From positions 733,144 through 797,143 of the forward strand of contig CATOSB010000008.1 of assembly GCA_951812305.1 (NCBI GenBank): a stretch of 64,000 nt of DNA, given 5' to 3'. How positions within the stretch are numbered: the first letter of the stretch is position 1; every line of letters begins with the position of its first letter. The DNA is from an uncultured Paracoccaceae bacterium. GTDB taxonomy: Bacteria > Pseudomonadota > Alphaproteobacteria > Rhodobacterales > Rhodobacteraceae. The notes beneath the pieces were generated by a model, which was given only the letters and a program-made list of their open reading frames with translations, had not been told where the DNA came from and ran no database searches. Shown in pieces: positions 55,701 through 64,000 of the stretch. A program made the translations under genes and the position numbers.

Positions 55701-57889
55701 CCGCCTCGAGCGACAGCGACGGTTCGATTACATCCCATTCCTGGAGTGCACCGAATAGCATCACGCTCATCGGCGGCGATACCGCCATGCCCAGCTTCAC
55801 CGCGCCGACTCTGGCTGCGGGGGCTACGGATGTGCCACTCCGCTTTTCGCTGGTGGTGTGGGATAATGAGGGGCGTCCCGGCGGCGACTCGGTTTTCATC
55901 ACGGTCGAGGCCCCGAATGCTGCGCCCACCGCGGATGCCGGGCCTGACCGGCCCGTGGATTCCGGCACCACGGTGACCCTGGACGGGTCCGGTTCGAACG
56001 ACAACGGCGATCTGGATGGCCACGGTTCGATTGAAACCTATGCCTGGACTGCGTCGGATGGCGTCACGCTCACCGGCGCTGATACCGCCATGCCCAGCTT
56101 CACCGCGCCGACCCTGGATGCTGGGGCTGTGGACCGGATACTTACCTTTACCCTGACGGTAACGGACAATGGGGGTGCCGCCGCCACTGACAGGGTGGTC
56201 ATCACGGTCGAGGCCCCGAATGCCGTGCCGACCGCCAATGCCGGGCTGGACCGGACCGTGGCCTCTGGCGCAAGGGTTAGGCTGGACGGGTCCGGTTCGA
56301 ACGACAACGGCGATCTGGATGGCAATGGCACGATTGCAACCTATGCCTGGACTGCGTCGGATGGCGTCACGCTGACCGGTGCCGAGACCGCCCGGCCCAG
56401 CTTCACCGCGCCGACTCTTGCGGCGGGGGCTGCGGATGTGACGCTCACCTTTACCCTGACGGTAACGGATAATGAGGACACCACCGCCACTGACACGGTG
56501 GACATCACGGTCACGGTCGACAATATCGTGCCCACGGCCAATGCCGGACCGGACCAGACCGTGAATTCCGCCACAAGGGTCACGCTGGACGGCTCCGCCT
56601 CCAGCGACAACGGCGATCTGGATGGCGACGGCTCGATTACAGGCTATGAATGGACTGCGTCGGATGGCATCACGCTGACCGGCGCAAATACAGCATCACC
56701 CGGTTTCACCGCGCCGACGCTTGCGGCGGGTGCTGAGGACGTGACACGCACCTTTACCCTGACGGTAACCGATAATGATGGAGCGACCGACGAAGACACG
56801 GTGGTCATCACCGTCGAGGCTCCGAATGCTGCGCCCACCGCAGATGCCGGGCCTGACCAGACCGTGGATTCCGGCGCAGAGGTCATGCTGGACGGGTCCG
56901 GTTCGAACGACAACGGCGACCTGGATGGCAATGGCTCGATTGCAACCTATGCCTGGACTGCGTCGGATGGCGTCACGCTGACCGGCGCAAATACAGCATC
57001 ACCCAGCTTCACCGCGCCGACTCTTGCGGCGGGGGCTGCGATTGAAAAACTCACCTTTACCCTGGACGTAACGGATAATGAGGGGGCCACTGCCAGCGAC
57101 ACGGTGATCATCAGGGTCGAGGCCCAGAATATCCGCCCGACCGCGGCTCCCGGGCCTGACCAGACCGTGGATTCCGGCGCAGAGGTCACGCTGGACGGGT
57201 CCGGCTCAAGCGACAGCGACGGCAGGATAACACGCTATGCTTGGACCTCGTTGGGTGGCATCACGCTCACCGGCGCAAATACAGCATCACCCGGTTTCAC
57301 CGCGCCGACTCTGGCGGCGGGGGCTGCGGACGTGGCAATCACGGCCACCCTGACGGTAACCGATAATGATGGAGCGACCGACGAAGACACGGTGATCATC
57401 ACCGTCGAGGCTCCGAATGCTGCGCCCACCGCGGATGCCGGGCCTGACCAGACCGTGGATTCCGGCGCAAGGGTCACGCTGGATGGCTCCGGCTCGAACG
57501 ACAACGGCGATCTGGATGGCAACGGCACGATTGCCACCTATGCCTGGACCGCGCCGGATGGCATCACGCTGAGCCGCACAATTCGAGGCAGCACCGCCTT
57601 CATCGCGCCGACGCTTGCGGCGGGGGCTGCGGACCGGGTACTCACCTTTACGCTGACGGTAACGGACAATGATGGTGCGATCGCCAGCGACACGGTGGTG
57701 ATCACGGTCGATCCCCAGGCCCCGAATGCCGCGCCCACGGCCGATGCCGGGGGGGGACACGACCGTGGCCTCCGGCGACACGGTGAGCCTGGACGGGTCC
57801 GGCTCCAGCGCAAACAATGTCGGCCAGACCCTCACCTATGCCTGGACCCAGACCGGCGGCACGGACGTGAGCCTCACCGGTGCCGATAG
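46794..57889 (+). CDS. Giant repeat protein, central fragment (end of repeat 5 to repeat 42)
   Basis: About 3700 codons with no signal sequence or start of its own. Each repeat has the pattern A(N/D)AGPDQTVASG..VTLDGSGS, a variable loop, SIATYAWTASDG, then FTAPTLAAGA, TRTFTLTVTDNDGATATDTV and VITVEAPN. About half of the repeats carry an acidic insert NDNGDLDGDGSI that resembles a calcium-binding loop. The last residues before the stop are out-of-frame (GGGHDRGLRRHGEPG) because of the eight-G run. Not expected to be made unless re-fused with piece 1. Confidence 0.85.
53216..53930 (+). repeat. Near-identical 303-bp tandem units in the giant gene
   Basis: Three successive units (starting near 53216, 53519 and 53822) share the same nucleotide sequence over almost the whole 303-bp period, e.g. 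the SGDTVTLDGSGSNDDGDLDG and ITLSRTIRGSTAFIAPTLAA segments. Another identical pair with the same period is at 49680-50290. Confidence 0.85.
57749..57756 (+). repeat. Eight-G homopolymer, frameshift point in the giant gene
   Basis: The same place in the four following units has seven G (58050-58056, 58350-58356, 58650-58656, 58950-58956), which keeps the frame as ADAGGDTTVASG. Eight G here shifts the frame and causes a stop at 57889. Confidence 0.9.
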
Positions 57890-60719
57890 TGCCGGACCCG
57901 GTTTCACCGCGCCCACTCTTGTCCCGGGCGCTGACGCCGCGATGCTGGTCTTCAGCCTGGTGGTCAATGACGGGATCGTCGATTCCGTCGCCGACACGGT
58001 CACGATCACGGTCGAGGCCCCGGCCAATGTCGCGCCCACGGCCGATGCCGGGGGGGACACGACCGTGGCCTCCGGCGACACGGTGACCCTGGACGGGTCC
58101 GGCTCCAGCGCAAACAATGTCGGCCAGACCCTCACCTATGCCTGGACCCAGACCGGCGGCACGGACGTGAGCCTCACCGGCGCCGATAGTGCCGGACCCG
58201 GTTTCACCGCGCCCACTCTTGTCCCGGGCGCTGACGCCGCGATGCTGGTCTTCAGCCTCGTGGTCAATGACGGGATCGTCGATTCCGTCGCCGACACGGT
58301 CACGATCACCGTCAATGCCCCGGCCAATGTCGCGCCCACGGCCGATGCCGGGGGGGACACGACCGTGGCCTCCGGCGCAAGGGTCACCCTGGACGGCTCC
58401 GGCTCCAGCGCAAACAATGTCGGCCAGACCCTCACCTATGCCTGGACCCAGACCGGCGGCACGGACGTGAGCCTCACCGGTGCCGATAGTGCCGGACCCG
58501 GTTTCACCGCGCCCACTCTTGTCCCGGGCGCTGACGCCGCGATGCTGGTCTTCAGCCTGGTGGTCAATGACGGGATCGTCGATTCCGTCGCCGACACGGT
58601 CACGATCACCGTCAATGCCCCGGCCAATGTCGCGCCCACGGCCGATGCCGGGGGGGACACGACCGTGGCCTCCGGCGACACGGTGAGCCTGGACGGCTCC
58701 GGCTCCAGCGCAAACAATGTCGGCCAGACCCTCACCTATGCCTGGACCCAGACCGGCGGCACGGACGTGAGCCTCACCGGTGCCGATAGTGCCGGACCCG
58801 GTTTCACCGCGCCCACTCTTGTCCCGGGCGCTGACGCCGCGATGCTGGTCTTCAGCCTGGTGGTCAATGACGGGATCGTCGATTCCGTCGCCGACACGGT
58901 CACGATCACCGTCAATGCCCCGGCCAATGTCGCGCCCACGGCCGATGCCGGGGGGGACACGACCGTGGCCTCCGGCGCAAGGGTCACCCTGGACGGGTCC
59001 GCCTCCAGCGACAGCGACGGCACGATTGCAACCTATGCCTGGACTGCGTCGGATGGCGTCACGCTCACCGGAGCCAATACAGCATCACCCGGTTTCACCG
59101 CGCCGACCCTTGTGGCGGGTGCTGTCGATGTGACCCGCACCTTTACGCTGACGGTAACGGATAATGATGGTGCGACCGCCACCGACACGGTGATCATCAC
59201 GGTCGAGGCCCCGGATGGGTCCCCGAATGCCGGGCCCACCGCGGACGCCGGGGATGACCGGACCGTGGCTTCCGGCGCAGAGGTCATGCTGGACGGTGCA
59301 GCCTCCAGCGCAAACAATGCGGGCCAGACCCTCACCTATGCCTGGACCCAGGCCAGCGGCCCCGATGTGGAGTTGACCGGGGACACCACGGCTCGCCCCG
59401 GCTTCACCGCGCCCGCGTTGCCCTTCAACGCCGCCGACGCGCTGCTGACGTTCAGCTTGATCGTTAATGACGGGTTTGTGGACTCCGCGGCGGACACGGT
59501 GGTCATCACTGTGAGAGCGCAGGTGGATGTGACAAGCCCGACGGTTACGCTCACCGGGCCTCCGGAAAACTATACCCCCGGCACGCCGTTCGGGGTGATC
59601 ATAACCTTCTCGGAACCGGTCACGGGCTTTGTCGCGGACGATATCACCGTGGCAAATGGCACCGTGACCGGATTGACCGGGGCGGGGGCCATCTATACCG
59701 CCCGGATCAGTCCGAGCGCCAGTGCCCAGATCAACATCAGCGTTCCGGCGGGCGTGGCAATGGATGTGGCAGGCAATCCCAATCAGGCCTCCGCCGTGAT
59801 CACCGTCGCGCCCAACACCGCTGAGATTGCCGAGGAGGCCATTGTGGATGCGTTGACCGCGCGGGGACAGGCGCTGATCGCCGCGCAACCCAATCTGCAC
59901 GGGTGCCTCGGCGGGCCGGGTCTCTCCGGTCTCTCGGCCAATGTCACCGGCGAGCGAGGTCGATTCCGCTTCGGGCTGGATTGCGACCGCCGGGTCTGGC
60001 TCCTGGCGCAGGGGCAATGGTCCGACAGCGACACCACCGAGTTGGACTATTTCAACCTCACCTTCGGCAGCCATCTCTACCGCAGCGACAACGTGAACAT
60101 TGGCGCGATGCTGCAACTCGACAGCGCCGAGGCGACGCTTGCAGCCGGCACGTTCGAAGGGCAAGGCTGGCTGATCGGGCCATATGTCGTCGCCCGCCTG
60201 CCGGATCAGCCGTTGAGCTTCTCGGCTTCGCTCCTGCATGGGCGGACCGACAACACGCTGACACTTACGGGCCAGGCACCGGATGAGTTCTCCTCGAACC
60301 GGACGCTTTTCACCGCCGGTGTCGAGGGGCGGTACAGCTTCCCCAATGAGCTGACGCTGATCCCGTCCCTCGATCTGGCCCATGTGTCCGACCGGCAAGA
60401 GGCTTATGTGGACAGCCTGGCCAATCCGGTGCCGGAACAGACGATCCGGCTGACCGAAGCCAGCTTCGGCCTCGGCTTCGAACGACCGTTCCAGCTGGAG
60501 AACGGCGACCTTCTGCTGACCGGCGGGATCAGCGGGATCTATTCCGATCTCGACGCCCCCGGACGCTCGGAGAGCAGCACCCGCGCCCGGATCGACCTTG
60601 GTGCCAGGATCAACATCGGACCCTGGACCACGCTCAGCCTCGGCGCCCATTATGACGGGATCGGCGACGATGATTACGAAGCCTACGGTGCCGCGCTGGT
60701 CTTCGAAATGAAGTTCTGA
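57757..60719 (+). CDS. Giant repeat protein, C-terminal fragment: last repeats, Ig-like domain, beta-barrel
   Basis: In frame from GDTTVASGDTVSLDGSGSSA. Four almost identical 300-bp repeats (ANNVGQTLTYAWTQTGGTDV type) are followed by two more PKD-like repeats, a Big_12-type Ig-like domain (SPTVTLTGPPENYTPGTPFG to VAMDVAGNPNQASAVITV), a linker with a TAEIAEEAIVDALTARGQAL helix and a 260-residue beta-barrel (GRFRFGLDCDRRVWLLAQGQ to AYGAALVFEMKF). The terminal Phe is the outer-membrane insertion signal of autotransporters and porins. The first in-frame ATG is at 57726, upstream of the G run, but it is unlikely to be a real start. Confidence 0.85.
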
Positions 60720-61136
60720 TCCGGAAATCGGTCGCCCGGTCCTCGCAAGGTCGGGCACGAGGGGGTCGAGTGGGGCTCAGTGTTAAAAAACCCTCTCATG
60801 AGCGTTTTTGGTTTTCTCGACACGCTTAATCTACCCCGCTGGTGCGGGATGGTCAAAATATCTGTAGCCTGTGCAGGCGCTGGAGACGGTGGGCCGAACC
60901 GAGTGTTATCATGCTCTCATCCGCGGATTGGATACCGCCTGACCATATTCGATGCGGGGTGACCTCTCTCCAAGACCGGATATTCGTCCCAGCGTCCACC
61001 GAGGATGTAGCACGACAAAAGTCTTTCAGAATCCGCGACAAAAGTCTTTGGGAATCCAGCCGATATTAGCCTGGAAAATCGCCGCGATTTCCGGGGCAAA
61101 GCGCCCTGGAAAATCAACTGTCTGCGCGACCTCCTG
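60720..61136. other. Intergenic region after the giant gene, with 23-bp tandem repeat
   Basis: No credible gene. CGACAAAAGTCTTT occurs twice in tandem (61013-61035 and 61036-61059, 23-bp period, second copy followed by GGGAATCC). The 16-bp word GACAAAAGTCTTTGGG recurs inverted at 61951-61966. A short GCCCG/CGGGC stem near 60731-60753 may terminate the giant gene transcript but is weak. Confidence 0.5.
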
Positions 61137-61454
61137 TCATCCGGTATAGTACGCATCCACATCATCGACGGCGGTGAGCCTGTATCGCGCGGCAGACAGC
61201 GGCTCCACGCTGACGACGCGAGCACGTATCGGAGGCTTGGCGGCGGCATAGAGCCGCCAGATCACGTTCTCCGGCGCTCCGGCGGCCCAGGCGTTTGCGG
61301 GAACCGGCGGCGTGATCGTCAGGGTGTCGGTCTTGCCTGCGGCGGTTGCGACCGCCGCGTCGTGCAGTGTGCCATCAGCGAGGCGCAGGAGGATGCGGTC
61401 CCCGGCCCTGGTCTCGACCGGTTCGCGGAGTATGCTGCTCGGGCTCGCCTTCAA
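61137..61454 (-). pseudogene. Phage/GTA tail-tip (host-specificity J-like) protein fragment
   Basis: About 105 residues including TRAGDRILLRLADGTLHDAA, NVIWRLYAAAKPPIRARVVS and the end YRLTAVDDVDAYYTG. The pattern resembles the part of J-like tail proteins in which short beta domains end with a Tyr-rich 'Y.ita.dDv..Y' motif. No start, other tail genes or complete domain are present, so this is a remnant of a prophage or gene transfer agent cluster. Assignment is tentative. Confidence 0.4.
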
Positions 61455-62061
61455 CGGGATACTCTACGAGCCGCTGCGTTCGACCCTGCCGCCCGTCTTC
61501 GACGGCGTCGAGTTCAGCCCCATGGAACCCGCGCCGCGCGCGATGCGCAAGGCAACATTACCGACCGATACGAGGACGGCTCGTTCCTCGGCTACGACAT
61601 GCCCTACAGCTGACACCCGCACATCCCTTGCAAGCGTCTTGCAGGGGGCCTGCACACCCCTTGCAAGGGCAGATCATCGCGGCTGCGGATGCCCCCGTAA
61701 GCCTGAAAAACACCACCCCTGAAATGCCCGGAAAATCCGGCGGGTTCGTGCCCCCCGAAATCAGCGGCAAAATCACCGTTTCCAGCGGGTTCGCACCCCC
61801 GAAACGCTCCGATTCTGAAAGACTTATGGCGCGGGCAGTTCCGGGGCGGCGGTCACGGCCGCGCTGCACGAGGCACCTAAAGCCCTGATTTCATGGCCGT
61901 TCGGCAACCCCAGCCGGGATAGGCCGGGTTCAGCCGGGATAGGCCGGATACCCAAAGACTTTTGTCACCCTACACCTCCAGCGGGGCACACGAAAGGAGC
62001 AAAGTCGGCTTTGGGTCCGGGCGATCCCGATGGGGGATCGGAGTTGGAAAGGACTGGACCC
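61455..62061. other. Decayed region with short repeats
   Basis: Contains a plus-strand coding remnant ending ARDAQGNITDRYEDGSFLGY before a TGA at 61611-61613, which I do not recognise; a perfect palindrome CCCTTGCAAGGG near 61658; two copies of a GCGGGTTCG(N)2CCCCCGAAA-like word (61740-61805); and two 20-bp tandem copies starting CAGCCGGGATAGGCCGG (61911 and 61931). No intact gene is seen. Confidence 0.45.
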
Positions 62062-62184
62062 ATGGAATTGTTGACGACTGAACAGCGCAAGACGCTTCTC
62101 GAAAACGGCCACAGGATGGCGGAGGAGGACATATCGTGCGCGGTGTGGCCGGTTGTGAAGCTCTTTAACCTGAGTTCTGGATAA
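62062..62184 (+). pseudogene. DUF2958 protein, N-terminal fragment cut by IS982 copy B
   Basis: ATG after GGAAAGGACTGG gives MELLTTEQRKTLLENGHRMA and then VWPVVKLF, the typical start of DUF2958 proteins found on alphaproteobacterial plasmids and other mobile DNA. After codon 35 the reading enters IS982 copy B at 62168, and five IS-derived residues later a TAA stops it. The function of DUF2958 is unknown. It points to plasmid origin for this end of the window. Confidence 0.7.
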
Positions 62185-62187
62185 GCG

Positions 62188-63081
62188 CTATATCTGGTAT
62201 TCGACCTGCCTGATTGTTTCCGGCACGGTTATGGGTCCCATTTTAACTTTGGTTTTCCCGAGCATATAGGCTGCGACACACGAGATGAGGTGTACGAATG
62301 CGTTGGCAGGCGATCTGTGTCGAGTGTGTTCCAGTCCCATGCTGGTTTTCAACTTATCGAACAGAGTTTCGATGATGAACCGCCTTCGCAACAGGATTTT
62401 GTTCAGGATTGGCAGGAGATAGTTTTTCATGTTGCGGCGAATGCCGGTGACGAGGTGGAGCCCACGCTGCCAGAGCCGTTGGAAGAGGGATTTGGAGATA
62501 TAGCCCTTATCAGCAAATATTTTGCCTTCGGGGCCCGCGATCATGGCTTCAAACGGCTTTCGATCATCGACATTACCTGCCGTGATTTTGACGGCCATGA
62601 TCTCCCCCTTGTTGTTGATGATTAGATGCAGTTTGAAGCCAAAGAACCAGCCCATTGTGCTGCGACCGCGCTTTGCCAGCCCCTTGAAGACCTTGTTTCG
62701 ATTAATGCGGGCATTGTGGCAGACCGCGAGCTTAGTGCTGTCGGCAAAATAGACGCCGGTTTTTTCACCGCTGAAGCAGTGCAGCAGTATGCAAAACGGC
62801 ACCATTAATCTTGGCATGAGGCTGACAAACCGACCATAGCTCGGGAGGGTGCCAAAGCAGTCACGGTATTTCTGCTCAACGCCATAAATCCAATAATGTT
62901 TGAAGTCCTTGAACGGCGACAAGTGAAACAAGACCATGATGAACAGGCTCTCCCCCAGGGTCAGCTTGCCGGAGCGAAGCCTCTGACGACCCGAGGGGAT
63001 CAACCGGTGGCGCTCCCAGTCCTCGTAGGTTTTTGCAAAATCATCGAGACAGACAAAAAGTGCGGTGTTAGTGATCGACAT
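62188..63081 (-). CDS. IS982-family transposase, copy B
   Basis: 297 residues from MSITNTAL, differing from copy A at two noted positions (Pro for Leu in AGPEGKIFADKG, Met for Arg in CVAAYMLGK). Catalytic segments intact. An in-frame extension upstream to 63153 overlaps the divergent promoter and is unlikely to be translated. Confidence 0.92.
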   Translation of the reverse strand: MSITNTALFVCLDDFAKTYEDWERHRLIPSGRQRLRSGKLTLGESLFIMVLFHLSPFKDFKHYWIYGVEQKYRDCFGTLPSYGRFVSLMPRLMVPFCILLHCFSGEKTGVYFADSTKLAVCHNARINRNKVFKGLAKRGRSTMGWFFGFKLHLIINNKGEIMAVKITAGNVDDRKPFEAMIAGPEGKIFADKGYISKSLFQRLWQRGLHLVTGIRRNMKNYLLPILNKILLRRRFIIETLFDKLKTSMGLEHTRHRSPANAFVHLISCVAAYMLGKTKVKMGPITVPETIRQVEYQI

Positions 63082-63209
63082 GAGTGGCGGTCCATATTGT
63101 GTCGCTTTTGAACCTTGAATCATGGGGGCAACGTACTTGGAAACCCCTCTCACCCCATACTAATCACGGGGGCATTCAGGCTGGTCAACACGGGCAAAAG
63201 GTGCGCGCC

Positions 63210-63343
63210 ATGGAGAACAACTTCCCAATCAACGAAGATCTCGCTTATGAGAAGATCCGGGACCTCATGTTCGACATGATGGAAGAGGACCCCAACCGTT
63301 TCTACGCCCTCACGGATAAGCTCAATGAACTGGCTGCGCTCCC
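63210..63343 (+). pseudogene. IS982 passenger gene, 5' fragment (copy B)
   Basis: Encodes MENNFPINEDLAYEKIRDLM through DKLNELAAL, the same as the start of the copy A gene, then joins the IS4 end; the chimeric frame stops at 63419. The identical start shows that the passenger gene travels with the IS982 element. Confidence 0.8.
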
Positions 63344-64000
63344 CTTACCACCCTTCAATTTAGCCAGACATCCCAGAGCTTGGGGATTTTGGCATAACCT
63401 GCGAGGCATCGTCGGATAGCACGAAGGCCTGTCTTGAAGAGAGAGCATAAGGACCTTCGGGCTTTTCGAATCCCCTTTTTTCGCCGCGTATTGCGACGTG
63501 GTGCTCTTCGTTTGCTCCGGTTGAAACAGCCCAGTACATGGCGATTGCCAGCACCAAAATGAGGCGGGCCAATCGATCCGGCTTTTTGATCTGGCTTTGA
63601 GTAATTTCAAAGCCCCGGGTTTTGAAGTCGGAGAACATGGCTTCAATCCCCAACGCATTCCATAATCGAGCACCTTGTACTCGGACGGTGCTGCATTCAT
63701 GCAATAATCCAAGGCTCTTTGTGCCCCTCCTCGTGAAGCACTCCAATGTTGCTAAAGACGCCCGTTCCGTAAAGCTCAGCGTTTACAAGCCCTCGGGCAT
63801 CAGTTGGGCAATTTCGCGCGTCATCATCTCGCCACCCTGATGTTGCAGTGTGATATTTCCCTTCATGCGCAGCCGGTAGTCCCATCCAGCCTCCTGGCAC
63901 CATGCGACCAATCGGGCGGTTCCATAAAACCGATCTCCCGCCAGCAACACACGCGCATCCGCCGGGAGCCATGGGCGACTGCTTCCAAAAGCTCATGTTG
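63344..64000 (-). pseudogene. IS4-family transposase, degenerate copy running off the window
   Basis: Reverse-strand copy of the element at 32116-33198. Its coding sequence has three one-base deletions relative to that copy: at CCCGAGGGC (about 63797), TTGCATGAA (about 63700) and GGGGATTG (about 63650). Each shifts the frame, so the reading is spread over three frames (VNAELYGTGVFSNIGVLHEE, MNAAPSEYKVLDYGMRW, GIEAMFSDFKTRGFEITQSQ). The 5' end lies beyond the window. Confidence 0.85.

Larger units (their letters stand above)
42123..60719 (+). pseudogene. Giant PKD-repeat autotransporter-like surface protein (interrupted and frameshifted)
   Basis: One ancestral gene in three pieces. Piece 1 (42123-43497) has the signal peptide and repeats 1 to 5 (part). 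An IS982 element follows. Piece 2 (46794 to the stop at 57889) has the rest of repeat 5 to repeat 42. A run of eight G at 57749-57756 then shifts the frame; piece 3 continues to 60719. Removing the IS, one 7-bp duplication and one G gives exactly 5100 codons including stop (5099 residues). Layout: signal peptide, 47 PKD-like (K319L-type) repeats of about 100 residues each, a Big_12-type Ig-like domain, and a beta-barrel ending in Phe. Likely a cell-surface adhesin or stalk. An alternative start at 42057 would lengthen the signal peptide. Confidence 0.88.
62168..63343 (-). mobile_element. IS982-family element B, left part lost
   Basis: Opposite orientation to copy A. The transposase-side end ACCTGAGTTCTGGATAAG starts at 62168; the other end is lost because an IS4 element joins the passenger gene at about 63343. 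Sequence is nearly identical to copy A, including the divergent passenger gene. Confidence 0.85.

Noticed and set aside
57720..59000. Regular 300-bp repeats as a possible CRISPR-like or satellite array
   Set aside because: They are in-frame protein domains with no unique spacers, and fit the giant repeat protein fully.
46856..59023. Many antisense ORFs of 60-280 residues within the giant gene
   Set aside because: They repeat with the 300-bp period of the PKD units and are shadows of biased codon use on the plus strand.
60780..60962. 60-residue ORF after the giant gene
   Set aside because: No ribosome-binding site, no similarity that I can see, and atypical composition; treated as non-coding.
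43498..63343. The two inverted IS982 copies as ends of a composite transposon carrying the giant gene
   Set aside because: Copy A lies inside the giant gene with its own 7-bp duplication, so it inserted independently after the gene was already there; copy B hit a separate gene (DUF2958).

Overview
The window reads as a roseobacter-type alphaproteobacterium (Rhodobacteraceae). The evidence is the GC-rich coding, the tightly overlapping operons (GTGA, ATGA and TGATG junctions), the zwf-pgl-pgi trio, a heterotetrameric sarcosine oxidase operon, an MttB-like methyltransferase next to a dimethylglycine dehydrogenase, and a plasmid-type replicon. The insertion-sequence load is very high and most copies are nearly identical, so the expansion is recent. 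Such loads are known from polar roseobacters such as Octadecabacter, but that genus guess is only an inference.

1-30.4 kb is metabolic and chromosome-like. It starts with sugar-phosphate genes (end of zwf, pgl, pgi; an IS630 element has landed in the last codons of pgi). Next come a Tat-exported DUF3179 protein, a lipoprotein lytic transglycosylase, a cyclic-peptide-type ABC exporter, and a lipid/glycan group (CDP-alcohol phosphatidyltransferase, FGGY kinase, Stealth phosphotransferase, sphingolipid-type desaturase). A four-gene catabolic operon (NicX-like dioxygenase, alpha/beta hydrolase, acyl-CoA dehydrogenase, acyl-CoA ligase) follows. A long minus-strand operon then runs from 30.0 to 18.7 kb: dimethylglycine dehydrogenase, MttB-like methyltransferase, TetR regulator, soxB, a small membrane protein, soxD, soxA, soxG. 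Together this could take glycine betaine through dimethylglycine and sarcosine to glycine, but soxB is cut by an IS66-family element with a clean 8-bp target duplication.

30.4-41.7 kb is a junction between this block and a plasmid replicon. An exoY-like sugar transferase is cut off after 42 codons by IS66 copy 2, followed by a truncated IS4-family element. Then come parA, a ribbon-helix-helix partition partner, a Rep_3-type initiator and an iteron array, with a separate three-gene IS66 element inside a small gene downstream of rep. Two tandem IS66 copies (the second lacking its first 84 bp) close the replicon. Copies 2, 3 and 4 lack matching target duplications, so IS-mediated recombination probably built this junction.

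41.7-60.7 kb holds one giant gene, now broken. It has a signal peptide, 47 PKD-like repeats of about 100 residues, one Ig-like domain and an outer-membrane beta-barrel. Removing the IS982 insertion (which carries a nested IS66 copy) and one base of an eight-G run restores a single reading frame of 5099 residues. 60.7-64 kb is decayed plasmid/phage sequence (phage tail-tip fragment, DUF2958 fragment, short repeats), a second IS982 copy in opposite orientation, and a degenerate IS4 copy running off the window.

No tRNA, rRNA or CRISPR array was seen.
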